NCBI GenBank assembly: GCA_021204025.1
Contig: JAJQAC010000014.1
Location: 1 to 64,000 of the forward strand
DNA from: Clostridiales bacterium
GTDB lineage: Bacteria > Bacillota > Clostridia > Lachnospirales > Lachnospiraceae
Direction: 5' to 3'
DNA: 64,000 bases
The position numbers were made by a program, and so were the translations under genes. The notes under the pieces are model-generated. The model was not told the origin of the DNA. It made no database searches and saw only the letters and a program-made list of their open reading frames with translations. The first letter of the stretch is position 1. Each line of letters starts with the position of its first letter. This document shows, one piece after another, positions 13,722-23,947 of this stretch.

Positions 13722-16304
13722 ATGAAGGTATTAATCATTGGAGGGGTTGCCGCCGGCACAAAAACCGCGGCCAAGTTAAAGCGCGAAGATCAGAGCGCAC
13801 AAGTCACCCTGATCACCAGAGATCAGGACATCTCCTATGCGGGATGCGGACTTCCCTACTACGTCGGCGGTCTGATCGAAACACGTGATCAGCTGATCGT
13901 CAACACGCCGCAGAAGTATGCCGGTCTCACCGGCGTACAGGTCAAAACCGGCAAGGAAGCGATCGCGCTCCACGCTGACCAGAAGGAGGTTATCGTAAAG
14001 GACGTCATTTCCGGGGCAGAGGAAGCCTGTCCCTATGATAAGCTGGTCATCTCCGTCGGAGCCTCGCCTGCCTCCTTGCCGATCGACGGCACAGAGAAAA
14101 CCGGCGTATTTCCCATGCGCACACCGGATGACGCGGAGGGCATCCGCAGCTACGTGGAACAAAATGACGTGAAAAAAGCCGTCGTCATCGGCGCCGGTTT
14201 TATCGGTCTCGAAGCTGCGGAAAATCTTCACGCCAGGGGCGTCCGCGTCACTGTCATCGACTTCGCTGACCAGATACTCCCGAACATCCTCGATCCGGAG
14301 ATGGCCGCCTATGCCAAAAAACATCTGCTAAGCCAGGGCATCCGCGTAATCACCAGCACCAAGGCAGAAACGATCCTAGGAGACGCCAGCGTAACCGGCG
14401 TCCGCACCTCGGCTGGTCTGCTCCCCTGCGAGCTGCTCATCACCGCGGCAGGCATCCGCCCCAATACCGACTTTCTGAAGGACAGCGGCATCGACATGTT
14501 CAAGGGAACTATCCTTGTCGATCCCACGATGGAAACCAGTCTCGATGACGTCTATGCCGCCGGCGACTGTGTAATGGTCACCAGCCGCATCACCGGCAAG
14601 CCGCAGTGGTCGCCGATGGGTTCCTCTGCCAATATGGAAGGCCGGACCCTCGCGCAGATCCTGACCGGCTCCGATCAACAGTATCCCGGCGTCCTGGGAA
14701 CCGGCGTTGTCAAACTGCCCGGTCTCAACATCGGACGCACCGGTCTCACCGAAGCACAGGCAAAGGCAGCCGGTTACAACGTGATCACAGCACTTGTCCC
14801 GACCGACGATAAAGCGCATTATTATCCGGATGCTTCTTTCTTCATCACGAAAATGATCGCAGATAAGGACAGCCATAAGCTGCTCGGCATCCAGGTATTT
14901 GGTCCCGGCGCAGTCGACAAGATGGTTGATATCGCTGTCATGGGGATCAATATGGGCGCGGTACTGGAGGATTTTGAAAACGCGGACTTTGCCTATGCTC
15001 CGCCATTTTCCACCGCTATCCATCCCATCGTGCAGGTCGCTTACGTACTGCTCAACAAGATCAACGGCAAGATTGTCAGCATGACCCCGGCGGAATACGC
15101 GGCCGGAAAGGCGAAAGGCTATCAGGTCGTAGACGTCGCTGCCGAGCCTAAGATCCGCGGTGCTTTCTATGTCAATCTCGCATCCGTCAACGGCGAGATC
15201 GACGGACTCGCGAAAGATCAGAAGCTCCTGCTCGTCTGCAACCGCGGGAAACGCGCGTATTTCCTGCAGAGTCGTCTGCGCCATTACGGATACACCAACA
15301 CCATCGTCCTGGAAGGCTCCACATTCTTTAACGACGTCAGAGTCGAACAGTCTGCCGGAGCTGTCTCCAAAGAAGAAGAGACCCGCGTAAAGGCGCTTGG
15401 ATTCCTCAAGGACAAACGCACACCGGATAAATTCAACGGCCGTGTGATCACGAGAAACGGCAAGATCACTGCGGATGAAGCCAAAGCCATCGCCGAGGCC
15501 TCCGAGATCTACGGCAGCGGTGAAGTAACCATGACCTCCCGCCTGACCATGGAGATCCAGGGCGTACCGTTTGAAAATATCGAACCACTACGCGAATATC
15601 TGATGCAGGCCGGACTCGAAACCGGCGGCACCGGCTCCAAAGTTCGCCCGGTAGTCTCCTGCAAGGGAACCACCTGTCAGTACGGACTGATCGATACCTT
15701 CAGCCTGTCCGAAGAGATCCATGAGCGCTTCTTCCACGGCTATAGCAGCGTCAAACTGCCGCATAAATTCAAGATCGCAGTCGGCGGCTGCCCGAATAAC
15801 TGTGTGAAACCGGACCTCAACGACCTGGGCGTCATCGGACAACGGATCCCGCAGATCGACCCGGAGAAATGTCGCGGCTGCAAGGTCTGCCAGATCGAAA
15901 ACAACTGCCCGATCCACGTAGCAAAGGTCATCGACGGCAAGATCACCATTGATGAAACGATCTGCAACCACTGCGGACGCTGCATCGGTAAATGTCCGTT
16001 CAAGGCGGTCGAGAACTACACCGCCGGATACCGGATCTACATCGGCGGCCGCTGGGGCAAACGCGTTGCCCAGGGACACTATCTCGATCCCGTCTTCACC
16101 AGCAAAGAAGAGGTCCTCAACATCATTGAAAAGACCATCCTTCTCTTCCGTGAACAGGGCATCACCGGCGAGCGCCTCGCCGATACCGTAGCACGGCTCG
16201 GATTTGAGAACGTACAGAAGCAGCTTCTTTCCGATGATCTGCTTGCGCGGAAGGAAGAAAATATTAAGGCGCAGAAGCATCTTGTGGGCGGGGCGACCTG
16301 CTAA
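13722..16304 (+). CDS. Four-module FAD oxidoreductase-rhodanese-sirohaem/Fe-S-ferredoxin protein
   Basis: About 860 residues from MKVLIIGGVAAGTK (AAAGGA site). Residues 1-445 are a CoA-disulfide-reductase/NADH-oxidase-like flavoprotein: GGVAAG dinucleotide motif, redox Cys42 in SYAGCGLPYYVGG, a second GAGFIGLE site and AAGDC. Residues 450-540 are rhodanese-like with Cys506 in CNRGKRA. Residues 560-720 resemble a sulfite/nitrite reductase half-domain with cysteines 647, 652, 690 and 694 (CKGTTC and CPNNC). Then two 4Fe-4S motifs follow (CRGCKVCQIENNCP and CNHCGRCIGKCP). The set suggests electron flow from NAD(P)H to a sulfur or nitrogen oxyanion or polysulfide, with sulfane sulfur handling. 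Cytoplasmic; substrate unknown. Confidence 0.88.
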   Translation: MKVLIIGGVAAGTKTAAKLKREDQSAQVTLITRDQDISYAGCGLPYYVGGLIETRDQLIVNTPQKYAGLTGVQVKTGKEAIALHADQKEVIVKDVISGAEEACPYDKLVISVGASPASLPIDGTEKTGVFPMRTPDDAEGIRSYVEQNDVKKAVVIGAGFIGLEAAENLHARGVRVTVIDFADQILPNILDPEMAAYAKKHLLSQGIRVITSTKAETILGDASVTGVRTSAGLLPCELLITAAGIRPNTDFLKDSGIDMFKGTILVDPTMETSLDDVYAAGDCVMVTSRITGKPQWSPMGSSANMEGRTLAQILTGSDQQYPGVLGTGVVKLPGLNIGRTGLTEAQAKAAGYNVITALVPTDDKAHYYPDASFFITKMIADKDSHKLLGIQVFGPGAVDKMVDIAVMGINMGAVLEDFENADFAYAPPFSTAIHPIVQVAYVLLNKINGKIVSMTPAEYAAGKAKGYQVVDVAAEPKIRGAFYVNLASVNGEIDGLAKDQKLLLVCNRGKRAYFLQSRLRHYGYTNTIVLEGSTFFNDVRVEQSAGAVSKEEETRVKALGFLKDKRTPDKFNGRVITRNGKITADEAKAIAEASEIYGSGEVTMTSRLTMEIQGVPFENIEPLREYLMQAGLETGGTGSKVRPVVSCKGTTCQYGLIDTFSLSEEIHERFFHGYSSVKLPHKFKIAVGGCPNNCVKPDLNDLGVIGQRIPQIDPEKCRGCKVCQIENNCPIHVAKVIDGKITIDETICNHCGRCIGKCPFKAVENYTAGYRIYIGGRWGKRVAQGHYLDPVFTSKEEVLNIIEKTILLFREQGITGERLADTVARLGFENVQKQLLSDDLLARKEENIKAQKHLVGGATC

Positions 16305-16368
16305 AACTTAAGCCATAACATTACATAAACTGCCGGTTTCATCATCAACTGCTACATCTCCCACATAC

Positions 16369-16415
16369 GATAACAGCCAATACCACCGGCTAAGCCGGTG
16401 ATATTGGCTGTTATC
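16369..16415. terminator. Long bidirectional terminator
   Basis: A 22-base stem (GATAACAGCCAATACCACCG continuing GC, with its complement) closes on a TAA loop, with a single C-A mismatch. It lies between the convergent oxidoreductase and AAA-ATPase genes and would stop both transcripts. T-rich flanks are short on either side. Confidence 0.75.
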
Positions 16416-16419
16416 TTTA

Positions 16420-17997
16420 TCAGGCCCGTTCGATCACACATGTATGTTTCTTAGTTTCCTTACTGTAATTGATGCCTGCCATCATCAGGTTTCCAAAATA
16501 CTTCTTTATCTGCCCGTCGTACCGTCGTTCCTTTATTTGCCTGATTGCTGTATCGGCATCTTTATTATATTTTAATTCGATCAGTAACGCCGGTTTATCT
16601 GTATTTCTACGCGGCAAAAACACCATGTCTGCAAAACCCTTCTCCGCGGGAAATTCGCGATAAATCTCATAATAATTCCGCGCTGTATAATATGCCAGCA
16701 CAATCGCGCAGCTCAAAGAATTCTCATCGTTATACTCAAGCACAGATGTACAGGACTCGTGTGCAAGTTCCAATGCAGCAGCCACTGTTTCACTATCTCC
16801 ATTGATTGTCGCCCTGATCAATTTCTCTGATTGTGACAACAAGCGGCTGACCTCTCTCCAGTTCGTCCCCCTGACTGCTGATTTAAATGCTCCGGCAACC
16901 TCCAGATTTGGGATATAGACCTCTGACTCTACCTCATCATATGCCAGATATCCCAGATGAGTCAGAAGTGTCAGAATATCATCCTTATTATCAAATGTTG
17001 TCACATCATTTTGAAATGTTCCCGTATCAACCGAAACTCTTTCTCCGCCCAGCATCACAATGACCGCATCCTTTAATCCATCAAAATTCATGCTGATATA
17101 ATTTTTCAGGGACTCGTAGGTTTCCGATGAAGTCCAGTAGCTTCGGAAGCTCTTTCTACGTATCGCCGAAATCACAGAATTCGGACTGTAGACGGATTCC
17201 ATATTTTTAAAATGATACCCGTCATACCAGCATTTCATCTCTTCAAAATCCGTACTGCTTTGTTCACACAGAGTCCGAACCTCAGATTCTGTGAATCCAA
17301 TGTAAGAAGCCAGATCATCCGGATTGATCATGGTGTATTCCTGAAAATCCGTCAGGGCAGACTCAGTGCCATATTTTTTGATTGGAAGAATGCCCGTCAT
17401 ATAGGCTGCAGCAATTGTTTTTAGTGTCAAATCCTGATTTTTGAAAAGGCTCCGCAGGAAAAGAACATATTCATGCTGAAGTTGTTTATCGTCCTTGCAT
17501 TCCCGAAATAACGCATCCCATTCATCAATGACAAAAACAAACTTTGCATATCCCTTTGATACTACGGCATAAAGCGCTTTCCCCAGATTATTTTCCTTTT
17601 CGTCAACACAATCCGGAAAAAACTTTCTCACTTCCTTTAAAAGAGTGTTTTTAATTTCTTCAACGATCGTTGTTTTATGAATACCCGAATCCCAGATAAA
17701 ACCAGTTACATCAAAAGAAATTACATTATATTGATTCAAATACCTGTCAAAACTGTCATATCCCGCAATTTTCAGATCTCTAAATAATTCTCTGGAATCA
17801 CAACTCCTGTCATAATACGCACACAGCATATTCGCATCAAACGATTTGCCAAACCGCCTTGGTCTGCTAAAACACACCAGCGGCTTAGGCTTTCCAATCA
17901 GATCATTCATACAGGCAATCAATCCGGTTTTATCGACGTAGAAATCTCTTCTCATCGCTTCAAACTTTTCATTTCCTGGATTTAAATAAATGCCCAT
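16420..17997 (-). CDS. AAA-ATPase-like / PD-(D/E)XK (PDDEXK_9) protein
   Basis: About 525 residues from MGIYLNPGNEKFEAMRR. The ATG at 17997 has GGAGGG nine bases ahead, so upstream Met codons are not used. YVDKTGLI and RPRRFGKS (residues 45-52, the family's Walker A) and FVFVIDEWDALFRE (Walker B) define the AAA-ATPase-like family. The C-terminus LLIELKYNKDAD is the PD-(D/E)XK_9 nuclease-like motif. These proteins are abundant in gut anaerobes and often multi-copy; their role is not established. It is the last gene of the leftward run. Confidence 0.9.
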   Translation of the reverse strand: MGIYLNPGNEKFEAMRRDFYVDKTGLIACMNDLIGKPKPLVCFSRPRRFGKSFDANMLCAYYDRSCDSRELFRDLKIAGYDSFDRYLNQYNVISFDVTGFIWDSGIHKTTIVEEIKNTLLKEVRKFFPDCVDEKENNLGKALYAVVSKGYAKFVFVIDEWDALFRECKDDKQLQHEYVLFLRSLFKNQDLTLKTIAAAYMTGILPIKKYGTESALTDFQEYTMINPDDLASYIGFTESEVRTLCEQSSTDFEEMKCWYDGYHFKNMESVYSPNSVISAIRRKSFRSYWTSSETYESLKNYISMNFDGLKDAVIVMLGGERVSVDTGTFQNDVTTFDNKDDILTLLTHLGYLAYDEVESEVYIPNLEVAGAFKSAVRGTNWREVSRLLSQSEKLIRATINGDSETVAAALELAHESCTSVLEYNDENSLSCAIVLAYYTARNYYEIYREFPAEKGFADMVFLPRRNTDKPALLIELKYNKDADTAIRQIKERRYDGQIKKYFGNLMMAGINYSKETKKHTCVIERA

Positions 17998-18104
17998 GTG
18001 ATTCATCCCTCCTCTACTGCTAACATGTTTTTGCAAATACTTTTTTCTGCGCCAATCTCGGTGCTCACCTCTGATCAATTCACAAAGGATCGTCTCAAAA
18101 GTTT

Positions 18105-20606
18105 TCATTCATATTTTATTTTTTTATCAAACATATTACAATATTGTAACTTCCAGTATTCTTCCAAAACGGAAGTTGTCTCCTGATTACTATGCCAATT
18201 CCCCTCACTGTCGACAAAACAATGCCCATTTAATGCTGGTATCTCCCCTTTCGTTTCCTTCAGGAACTCCTGATAGGAATTCAGATTTATTCCTGCCTTT
18301 TCAAACATCAATTCTGACAAATAATTAGCGCTCGTAAATATTCCATTCTCTTCCTCAATATCATAATTCGTCCAGATGAAAAACGGTACGATATATCGAA
18401 GCTGTGATTCTTCGAGACTCCACTCCTCCATGGATTTTCCCAGCATCGTCTCATAAAATTCCGTTTCTACGTTCGGCTGATGGTCTCCAAAAAAGGCAAT
18501 AACCACCGGTTTTTCAACGTCACTAAAATAATCGAGCAGGATATGAATTGACTCATCGGACATCTTTATCAACGTCAGGTATTCCTCCGCCATCGGGAAT
18601 TCCCTTTCATAACCCGGTATCGCAAACGCTTCCTCCCCAAAATATCCGGTATCATAACCACTGTGGTTCTGCATCGTTACATTAAAAATAAATATCGGTT
18701 GTCCCTGTTCCTGATTCTTTTCATACTCTTCAATTACTTTTTCATAGGATGTTCGATCAGACGCATAGCGATCCCTTATCAGTTCCAGATTATCAAAATC
18801 GTCAATATCCAGAAATTCATCAAAGCCAAGTCTCGGATATACCCGGTAACGACTATATCCTTTTTTATCATACGGATGGATCCCAATCGTATGATAACCC
18901 TTTGTTTTCAAGATTTGAGTAATCGAATATATTCCGTTTCTATTCACATATTGCTGAAACGGAACGCTGCCACCCCGCAAAAAGAACATCGTATTACCAG
19001 TCAGAAACTCATACTCCGTATTCGCTGTTGTCCCTCCTAATGGTGAAACCAGAGCCTTTCCTTTCACCGTATTATCTTCCAGTGAATTAAAATATGACAG
19101 ATACATATTACTATCGAGTTGGGAGGAGAGCACACTCAAATCCGAAAAACTTTCATTCATGATTACGATTACATCAGGCATAAATTCTTCATCCACTCCT
19201 GCTTCTTCAAAACCGTTCAGGAAATACTTTTCTGCTTCTTCTTCCAAATATCCTTCTGGTTCTTCGATCGTCATATGACGGGTATTCGAAAGAAAACTCA
19301 TCGCAATTCCATATTTTTTTACATTATTATTCAAATTCCAATAATCCATGTACGGCGCATAAAAATCCAGTTTACACACCATAGCAGTTAAAGCAACAAC
19401 CGGTATTAACCATGCGAAAGCGAATTTCCATGTTTCTTTTTTCCAACTAAAAGAATAACACGTCAGCAATATAAAAAATCCGGCCAACCAAAGACTGAAA
19501 AACATGCTTTCCGTAAAATCATACTGATAATTAGAAGCTACATTCTTTGCCGTTTCCATCACAAGGAAATCTCCTGGTATAATCGGTGATCCCCGAAATG
19601 ATATCACAAAAAAATTGGCGACTGCATATCCATATACCGCCAGCATATTAATGCCAACGGTAACCGTCATCCGGCGCGACAGAATATAAATCACTGATAA
19701 TAAAATCAGATAAATTCCCATGTTTCCGAAAATATATATTACATCGATATCGATCAGAGATGTTCCCACGCATTCTACGACAAGAAACATCACATATGAC
19801 ATCAATATCAGCCATAATATACTTTTTAATACTTCAACCAGTGTCCGACTCTTTTCTGTTTTTTGGACCTTGCCAGATTCTCCGATAACAATCACAGCTC
19901 CGACCGCCGGTAGAATTAAATATACCATTTCCACTGATATTCCAGAAAAAAATTCATATCCCAATCCCAATATGGCATACATGCCAATACAAACTACCGC
20001 AAATTTACGATCGCGCCTGTTATCACTATCCCTCACCACTTTCCAAAATTCGCCCAAAAACAGGACCAATACACCGGAGATTATCATAATGAATCCAAAA
20101 CAAATTGGATGCTGTGATATGGACACATCCCCCAAATTACATCTTACTGTTACAGTATCCCATTCTGGCGAATACAAATCCAGTTTTTTAATCAATTTTC
20201 CATTGTTCTCAATACGCACAATGCCGGAACCATCATGTTTCTGAAATACAATCTCCAGCGTATCCGACCGGTCAGTCTCATAACTCAGACTGGCCGGTTC
20301 AGACGGATTCACAATCATGATAACTTCATCCTGGTAAACCCAGCCGCCGTCGCTTTGAAACTCATCCAGCGAAATATCTTTTCCGCCTATTTTAACACTC
20401 CAGATCCGGACATCCGTTCCGCCGGATCTTATATTTTTTTCCGCTGTATCTGTAATTTTAATTACCGTCCGCTCCTCGTCGACTTCAAAATAAGGAGAAA
20501 AAACAGTATAAGACAATATGACTGACAGAATCAGTATCGTGACTATCTTACAAAAAATGATCAGATGTTTTTTTTCCTCAGCATTTAACTGCATATTTAA
20601 CTTCAT
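18105..20606 (-). CDS. LTA-synthase-like phosphoglycerol transferase, large
   Basis: About 833 residues. An N-terminal anchor (residues 20-40), a beta-rich extracellular domain of about 140 residues, then seven or more membrane helices (about 190-420), and a C-terminal sulfatase-fold domain outside the cell. Catalytic signs: IVIMNESFSDL (metal Glu), SPLGGTTANTEYEFLTGN (candidate nucleophile Thr) and FFGDHQPN (metal Asp/His). It would transfer glycerol phosphate, or a similar group, from a phospholipid to a surface glycan and leave diacylglycerol. The adjoining diacylglycerol kinase gene (72 bases upstream) fits recycling of that product. A shorter paralogue lies at 39115. Confidence 0.85.
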   Translation of the reverse strand: MKLNMQLNAEEKKHLIIFCKIVTILILSVILSYTVFSPYFEVDEERTVIKITDTAEKNIRSGGTDVRIWSVKIGGKDISLDEFQSDGGWVYQDEVIMIVNPSEPASLSYETDRSDTLEIVFQKHDGSGIVRIENNGKLIKKLDLYSPEWDTVTVRCNLGDVSISQHPICFGFIMIISGVLVLFLGEFWKVVRDSDNRRDRKFAVVCIGMYAILGLGYEFFSGISVEMVYLILPAVGAVIVIGESGKVQKTEKSRTLVEVLKSILWLILMSYVMFLVVECVGTSLIDIDVIYIFGNMGIYLILLSVIYILSRRMTVTVGINMLAVYGYAVANFFVISFRGSPIIPGDFLVMETAKNVASNYQYDFTESMFFSLWLAGFFILLTCYSFSWKKETWKFAFAWLIPVVALTAMVCKLDFYAPYMDYWNLNNNVKKYGIAMSFLSNTRHMTIEEPEGYLEEEAEKYFLNGFEEAGVDEEFMPDVIVIMNESFSDLSVLSSQLDSNMYLSYFNSLEDNTVKGKALVSPLGGTTANTEYEFLTGNTMFFLRGGSVPFQQYVNRNGIYSITQILKTKGYHTIGIHPYDKKGYSRYRVYPRLGFDEFLDIDDFDNLELIRDRYASDRTSYEKVIEEYEKNQEQGQPIFIFNVTMQNHSGYDTGYFGEEAFAIPGYEREFPMAEEYLTLIKMSDESIHILLDYFSDVEKPVVIAFFGDHQPNVETEFYETMLGKSMEEWSLEESQLRYIVPFFIWTNYDIEEENGIFTSANYLSELMFEKAGINLNSYQEFLKETKGEIPALNGHCFVDSEGNWHSNQETTSVLEEYWKLQYCNMFDKKIKYE

Positions 20607-20678
20607 ATCACTCAACACTTCCTGGTAGCTTCATTGATTCCCGACGTTTTTCCTGTAAATATTTTTTCGTTATACAAA

Positions 20679-21572
20679 TCATCCGCCTGTTCCCGGCGCC
20701 ATCACGGTAACTGCCTCATGAATAATCGATACTTCCGCGGTTTCATACTTTCCGCCATATTCCCCGTCAAAGGTCCACTCCAGTGGTTCGGATTCGATGT
20801 GTATCCGCGATGTCTGTGCGTAAAAAATCAGATCGGAATCAGTTTTTTCACTTAAAAGAGTCGACAGAATTTCGTGAAGTTCCACTACATTGCCCGGCAT
20901 CCGGATCAGAATCACTTCAAAAAGTCCATCATTTAATGCGGTTACCGAACCAGCCGGATTTTTAAATCCTGCGACAGAAAATGAATTTGTAACCAGCCCG
21001 ACGATAAACTCCCCCTCTACCTTACCACCATCATACTCCAGTCTGATCCGATAGGCTTTTAACTCGGAAAGCGCTTTCACCCCTTCCATAATATATGCCG
21101 CATATCCAAACATATTTTTCATTTCCTGCGGCGTAGAATATGGCACGTTGGTAAACAGTCCGAAAGCTGCAACATAGATAAAATATCTATCATTAAAATT
21201 TCCCACATCAAATTTACATGCCACGCCATTTACCGTAACTTCCATCGCCTTGTCAATTGCAGTCGGGATCCCGATGCTGCTGCCGAAATCATTCGTAGAG
21301 CCGGATGGAACATAGCCTAATCGCAGAGGCCTATGAGAGTCCATAACTCCCGAGATGATTTCATTTAACGTCCCATCTCCTCCGCTGCACACGATCAGAT
21401 CATAATCATCCTCCATCCTGGCAATCATACGGTATCCGTCTCTCTTTCCCTGAGTAGGATAAGTCGTCACAAGATAACCACAACCGGTATAATAGTCGAC
21501 CACCTCCGGCAGACGACTACGTATCACAGCCCGTCCGGCACAGGGGTTATAGATAAATAATAACTTCTTCAT
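20679..21572 (-). CDS. Diacylglycerol kinase family lipid kinase (DagK/YegS type)
   Basis: About 297 residues from MKKLLFIYNPCAG (AGGTGAT site). The signature loop SGGDGTLNEIISGV near residue 65 and the GYVPSGSTNDFG phosphate-binding segment are both intact. It phosphorylates diacylglycerol (or a related lipid) with ATP to give phosphatidate. In Firmicutes this recycles the diacylglycerol released by LTA synthase, and here an LTA-synthase-like gene follows directly. A 275-base spacer with a hairpin separates it from the ligase gene upstream. Confidence 0.92.
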   Translation of the reverse strand: MKKLLFIYNPCAGRAVIRSRLPEVVDYYTGCGYLVTTYPTQGKRDGYRMIARMEDDYDLIVCSGGDGTLNEIISGVMDSHRPLRLGYVPSGSTNDFGSSIGIPTAIDKAMEVTVNGVACKFDVGNFNDRYFIYVAAFGLFTNVPYSTPQEMKNMFGYAAYIMEGVKALSELKAYRIRLEYDGGKVEGEFIVGLVTNSFSVAGFKNPAGSVTALNDGLFEVILIRMPGNVVELHEILSTLLSEKTDSDLIFYAQTSRIHIESEPLEWTFDGEYGGKYETAEVSIIHEAVTVMAPGTGG

Positions 21573-21871
21573 AACTAAAATCACCTGGTCTTTCATCCAT
21601 TTCTTTATGGCTTTTCTACTTTACACAAAACCGGACTAACTTATCGTAGCATAAATCAATTATAGCGCAATCCTTAAAATCAAAATTAATATTTTATTTA
21701 TTTCCCTCTAAGTGTTTTTTATTTCTGACAGAAAGATCCAGAAAAGATTGGCAAAACTGTGAGAATAGAAACTTTTTGGAATCGTTGTTAACCCAACGAT
21801 TCCAAAGATAATAATACACCAAAATACTAAAAGACTTCTGAAGGTCTCTTTGTCCCTCCATTTTTATTCTA
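21573..21871. other. Spacer between ligase cluster and lipid kinase
   Basis: No gene. A 13-base stem TTTGGAATCGTTG / CAACGATTCCAAA with a TTAACC loop lies at 21775-21806. It lacks a clear T tract, so it is a weak terminator candidate. A leftward TATAAT sits at 21664-21659, with only a poor -35 match, and may start the kinase/LTA-synthase transcript. The rest is AT-rich. Confidence 0.4.
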
Positions 21872-23914
21872 TTATCCTACAAACGCAACCACATTTTTCT
21901 TTTTCGCCAGCAACACACCCTCTCCCAACGGATATCCCAGCGCGGCCATGCACCAGACAGTATGATTGCCCGGTATTCCGTATGACGTAAGAATGGAACG
22001 GATATCCGGTTCGTCACAGATCTTCATCAGCGGATTCAGCCATACCGCGCCAAGTCCCAATGAATGTGCCGCAAGAAAGATATTTTCCGCCGCGCACGAA
22101 CAATCCTGACAGCCGTCAGGATTTCTTCTGTCATTTGATATCAGAATCAGACACTGCGGATTTTCAAATCCATAAAAGGGAATCCGTTTATCGACAGTTA
22201 TCTTCTTAATTACCCCTTTTAAAGACATTATCTTTTCCTGGTTCTGCAGGACAGTAAACCGCCATGTCTGCATATTATGACCGGTCGGCGCATAATAGCC
22301 GGCCTGCAGGATAATATCCAAAAGCTCCCTGGGGATTGGCTGATCTGTGAACTTACGGATACTGCGTCTTGTCAGAATTGCCTGGATGACCGGATTCATT
22401 GCCGAAGACGTAACATCTCGGTTCTCCCAGACGACATGCAGCTTCTTACGATCAATCTTTCCCATCGAATTTCTGGGAAGTTCCGGAAGCAGAATAATCT
22501 TCCTGGGGAATTTATATCGTTCCAGCTTATCTACAAAAAATTTTCTCAGAACATCCTCGGAAAGCCCTGTTCCTTTGCTAACGGCAAACAACACGGGGAT
22601 CTGTCCTGTAATTCCCTCAGGATCATCTACCCCGATACACGCACATTCCCGAACCATAGGGCATTGTCCGGCAACATTTTCCACCTCAACCGGCGATACC
22701 TTTTCGCCGCCCACATTAATGATGTCATCTGCCCGTCCCAGCATATATACATAACCCCGCTCATCCATATACACAAGATCACTGGTTATCAGCCATCCAT
22801 CTTTCAGCGTTTCCTTCATCAGTTCTTCCCGATTCCAGTATCCGGCCATCTGCATCTCACCCTTCAATGCCATACGTCCGGGATGAGACGCATCGCTGCA
22901 GCTGAGAAATTCCCCATTTTCTCCCAATACACCTACCTCAATTCCCGGAAGCGGTTTTCCAATCGTACTGACTGACTTCGGATCCTGTGCAATCTCAGAA
23001 ACATTCACAAACAGAGCCCCGCCTGTTTCCGAGGATCCCCAGGTATTATAAATAATCGTATTGGGGAGTTGAGCCGTAAGACGTTTTCTCTGCTCCACCG
23101 TCAGGCTGCCGGCACTGATTTCAATATAACGAAACTTTCCCATGATATCTACAAACCGATCCGGCATCAGGTTTCGCAGAATCTCCATAGAAGCCGGCAC
23201 CGCCGCCATCGCTGTACAGTGAAATTCCGTCTGGTTATTCTCTATTTCTTTCGCAAAAACAAATCCGTTTTGAAGTATGACTGTGCTTCCCTGATAAAGA
23301 GCCGCCCGCAGTACACGCAAAGCAAACGAATGATTTAAGGGAAGCGGAATCAAAATACACTCTTTTGACGTCATACCGATTCCCCGAATCGTATTCGAAA
23401 GGATATGATAAACTGCTCTGTAAGTTAATATGACGCCTTTGGGAGTGCCTGTTGTACCTGTGGTAAACAGCAGTTCCGCAATATCGTCTTCTTCCGGAAT
23501 TACATATCCAATGTTCCGCGTTGGTCTTTCTGACAGATATAACTGACGCAGAGAATATATACGCATTTTATCAACATATTCCTTCATCGGCTTGTCAGTA
23601 AGCAATAACACGGCAGACGCATCCTGATAAATATTCCAGACGCTTTCCGTCGAAGCATTTTTATCGATAAAAACAGCTATCCCTCCACAATACTGTATTC
23701 CCAGATAAACAGCAACTGTCTCTGGTTTAGATACTGCCGTAAAAAGGATGCGGTCTCCGGAACGTATCCCCATATCTGACAAAACGCTTCCAATTACTGT
23801 AATCCGTTCATACAGAGATCCATAATCCAGCCGTTCTTTTTTAAAAGCCACAGCCATCTTTTCTGGATTTGTATTCGCAAGCTGTTCCATTCTTTTTATT
23901 AATGTATCAAACAC
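21872..23914 (-). CDS. Adenylate-forming ligase fused to a nitroreductase-like domain
   Basis: About 680 residues. I prefer the GTG at 23914, which has GGGAGGGAAG ahead; the ATG at 23947 abuts the carrier-protein stop and has no visible site. Residues 1-495 are an AMP-dependent ligase: LLFTTGTTGTPKGV (P-loop), YNTWGSSETGG, a GRADDIINVGGEKVSPVEVE hinge and NSMGKIDRKKL with the catalytic Lys. The last 175 residues are a nitroreductase: ILTRRSIRKFTDQPIP, then GYYAPTGHNMQTWRF and SLGLGAVWLNP. The ligase should load the adjacent carrier protein. The flavin domain might oxidise or reduce the acyl group. I know no characterised protein of this architecture. Confidence 0.88.
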   Translation of the reverse strand: MFDTLIKRMEQLANTNPEKMAVAFKKERLDYGSLYERITVIGSVLSDMGIRSGDRILFTAVSKPETVAVYLGIQYCGGIAVFIDKNASTESVWNIYQDASAVLLLTDKPMKEYVDKMRIYSLRQLYLSERPTRNIGYVIPEEDDIAELLFTTGTTGTPKGVILTYRAVYHILSNTIRGIGMTSKECILIPLPLNHSFALRVLRAALYQGSTVILQNGFVFAKEIENNQTEFHCTAMAAVPASMEILRNLMPDRFVDIMGKFRYIEISAGSLTVEQRKRLTAQLPNTIIYNTWGSSETGGALFVNVSEIAQDPKSVSTIGKPLPGIEVGVLGENGEFLSCSDASHPGRMALKGEMQMAGYWNREELMKETLKDGWLITSDLVYMDERGYVYMLGRADDIINVGGEKVSPVEVENVAGQCPMVRECACIGVDDPEGITGQIPVLFAVSKGTGLSEDVLRKFFVDKLERYKFPRKIILLPELPRNSMGKIDRKKLHVVWENRDVTSSAMNPVIQAILTRRSIRKFTDQPIPRELLDIILQAGYYAPTGHNMQTWRFTVLQNQEKIMSLKGVIKKITVDKRIPFYGFENPQCLILISNDRRNPDGCQDCSCAAENIFLAAHSLGLGAVWLNPLMKICDEPDIRSILTSYGIPGNHTVWCMAALGYPLGEGVLLAKKKNVVAFVG

Positions 23915-23947
23915 GGTTTGTCTTCCCTCCCAGGTAATCAGCTGCAT

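Noticed and set aside
14376..15284. Long leftward ORF (302 codons) inside the redox gene
   Set aside because: It is antisense to the conserved flavoprotein part and arises from the GC-rich codon use of that gene. The rightward protein has clear motifs throughout.
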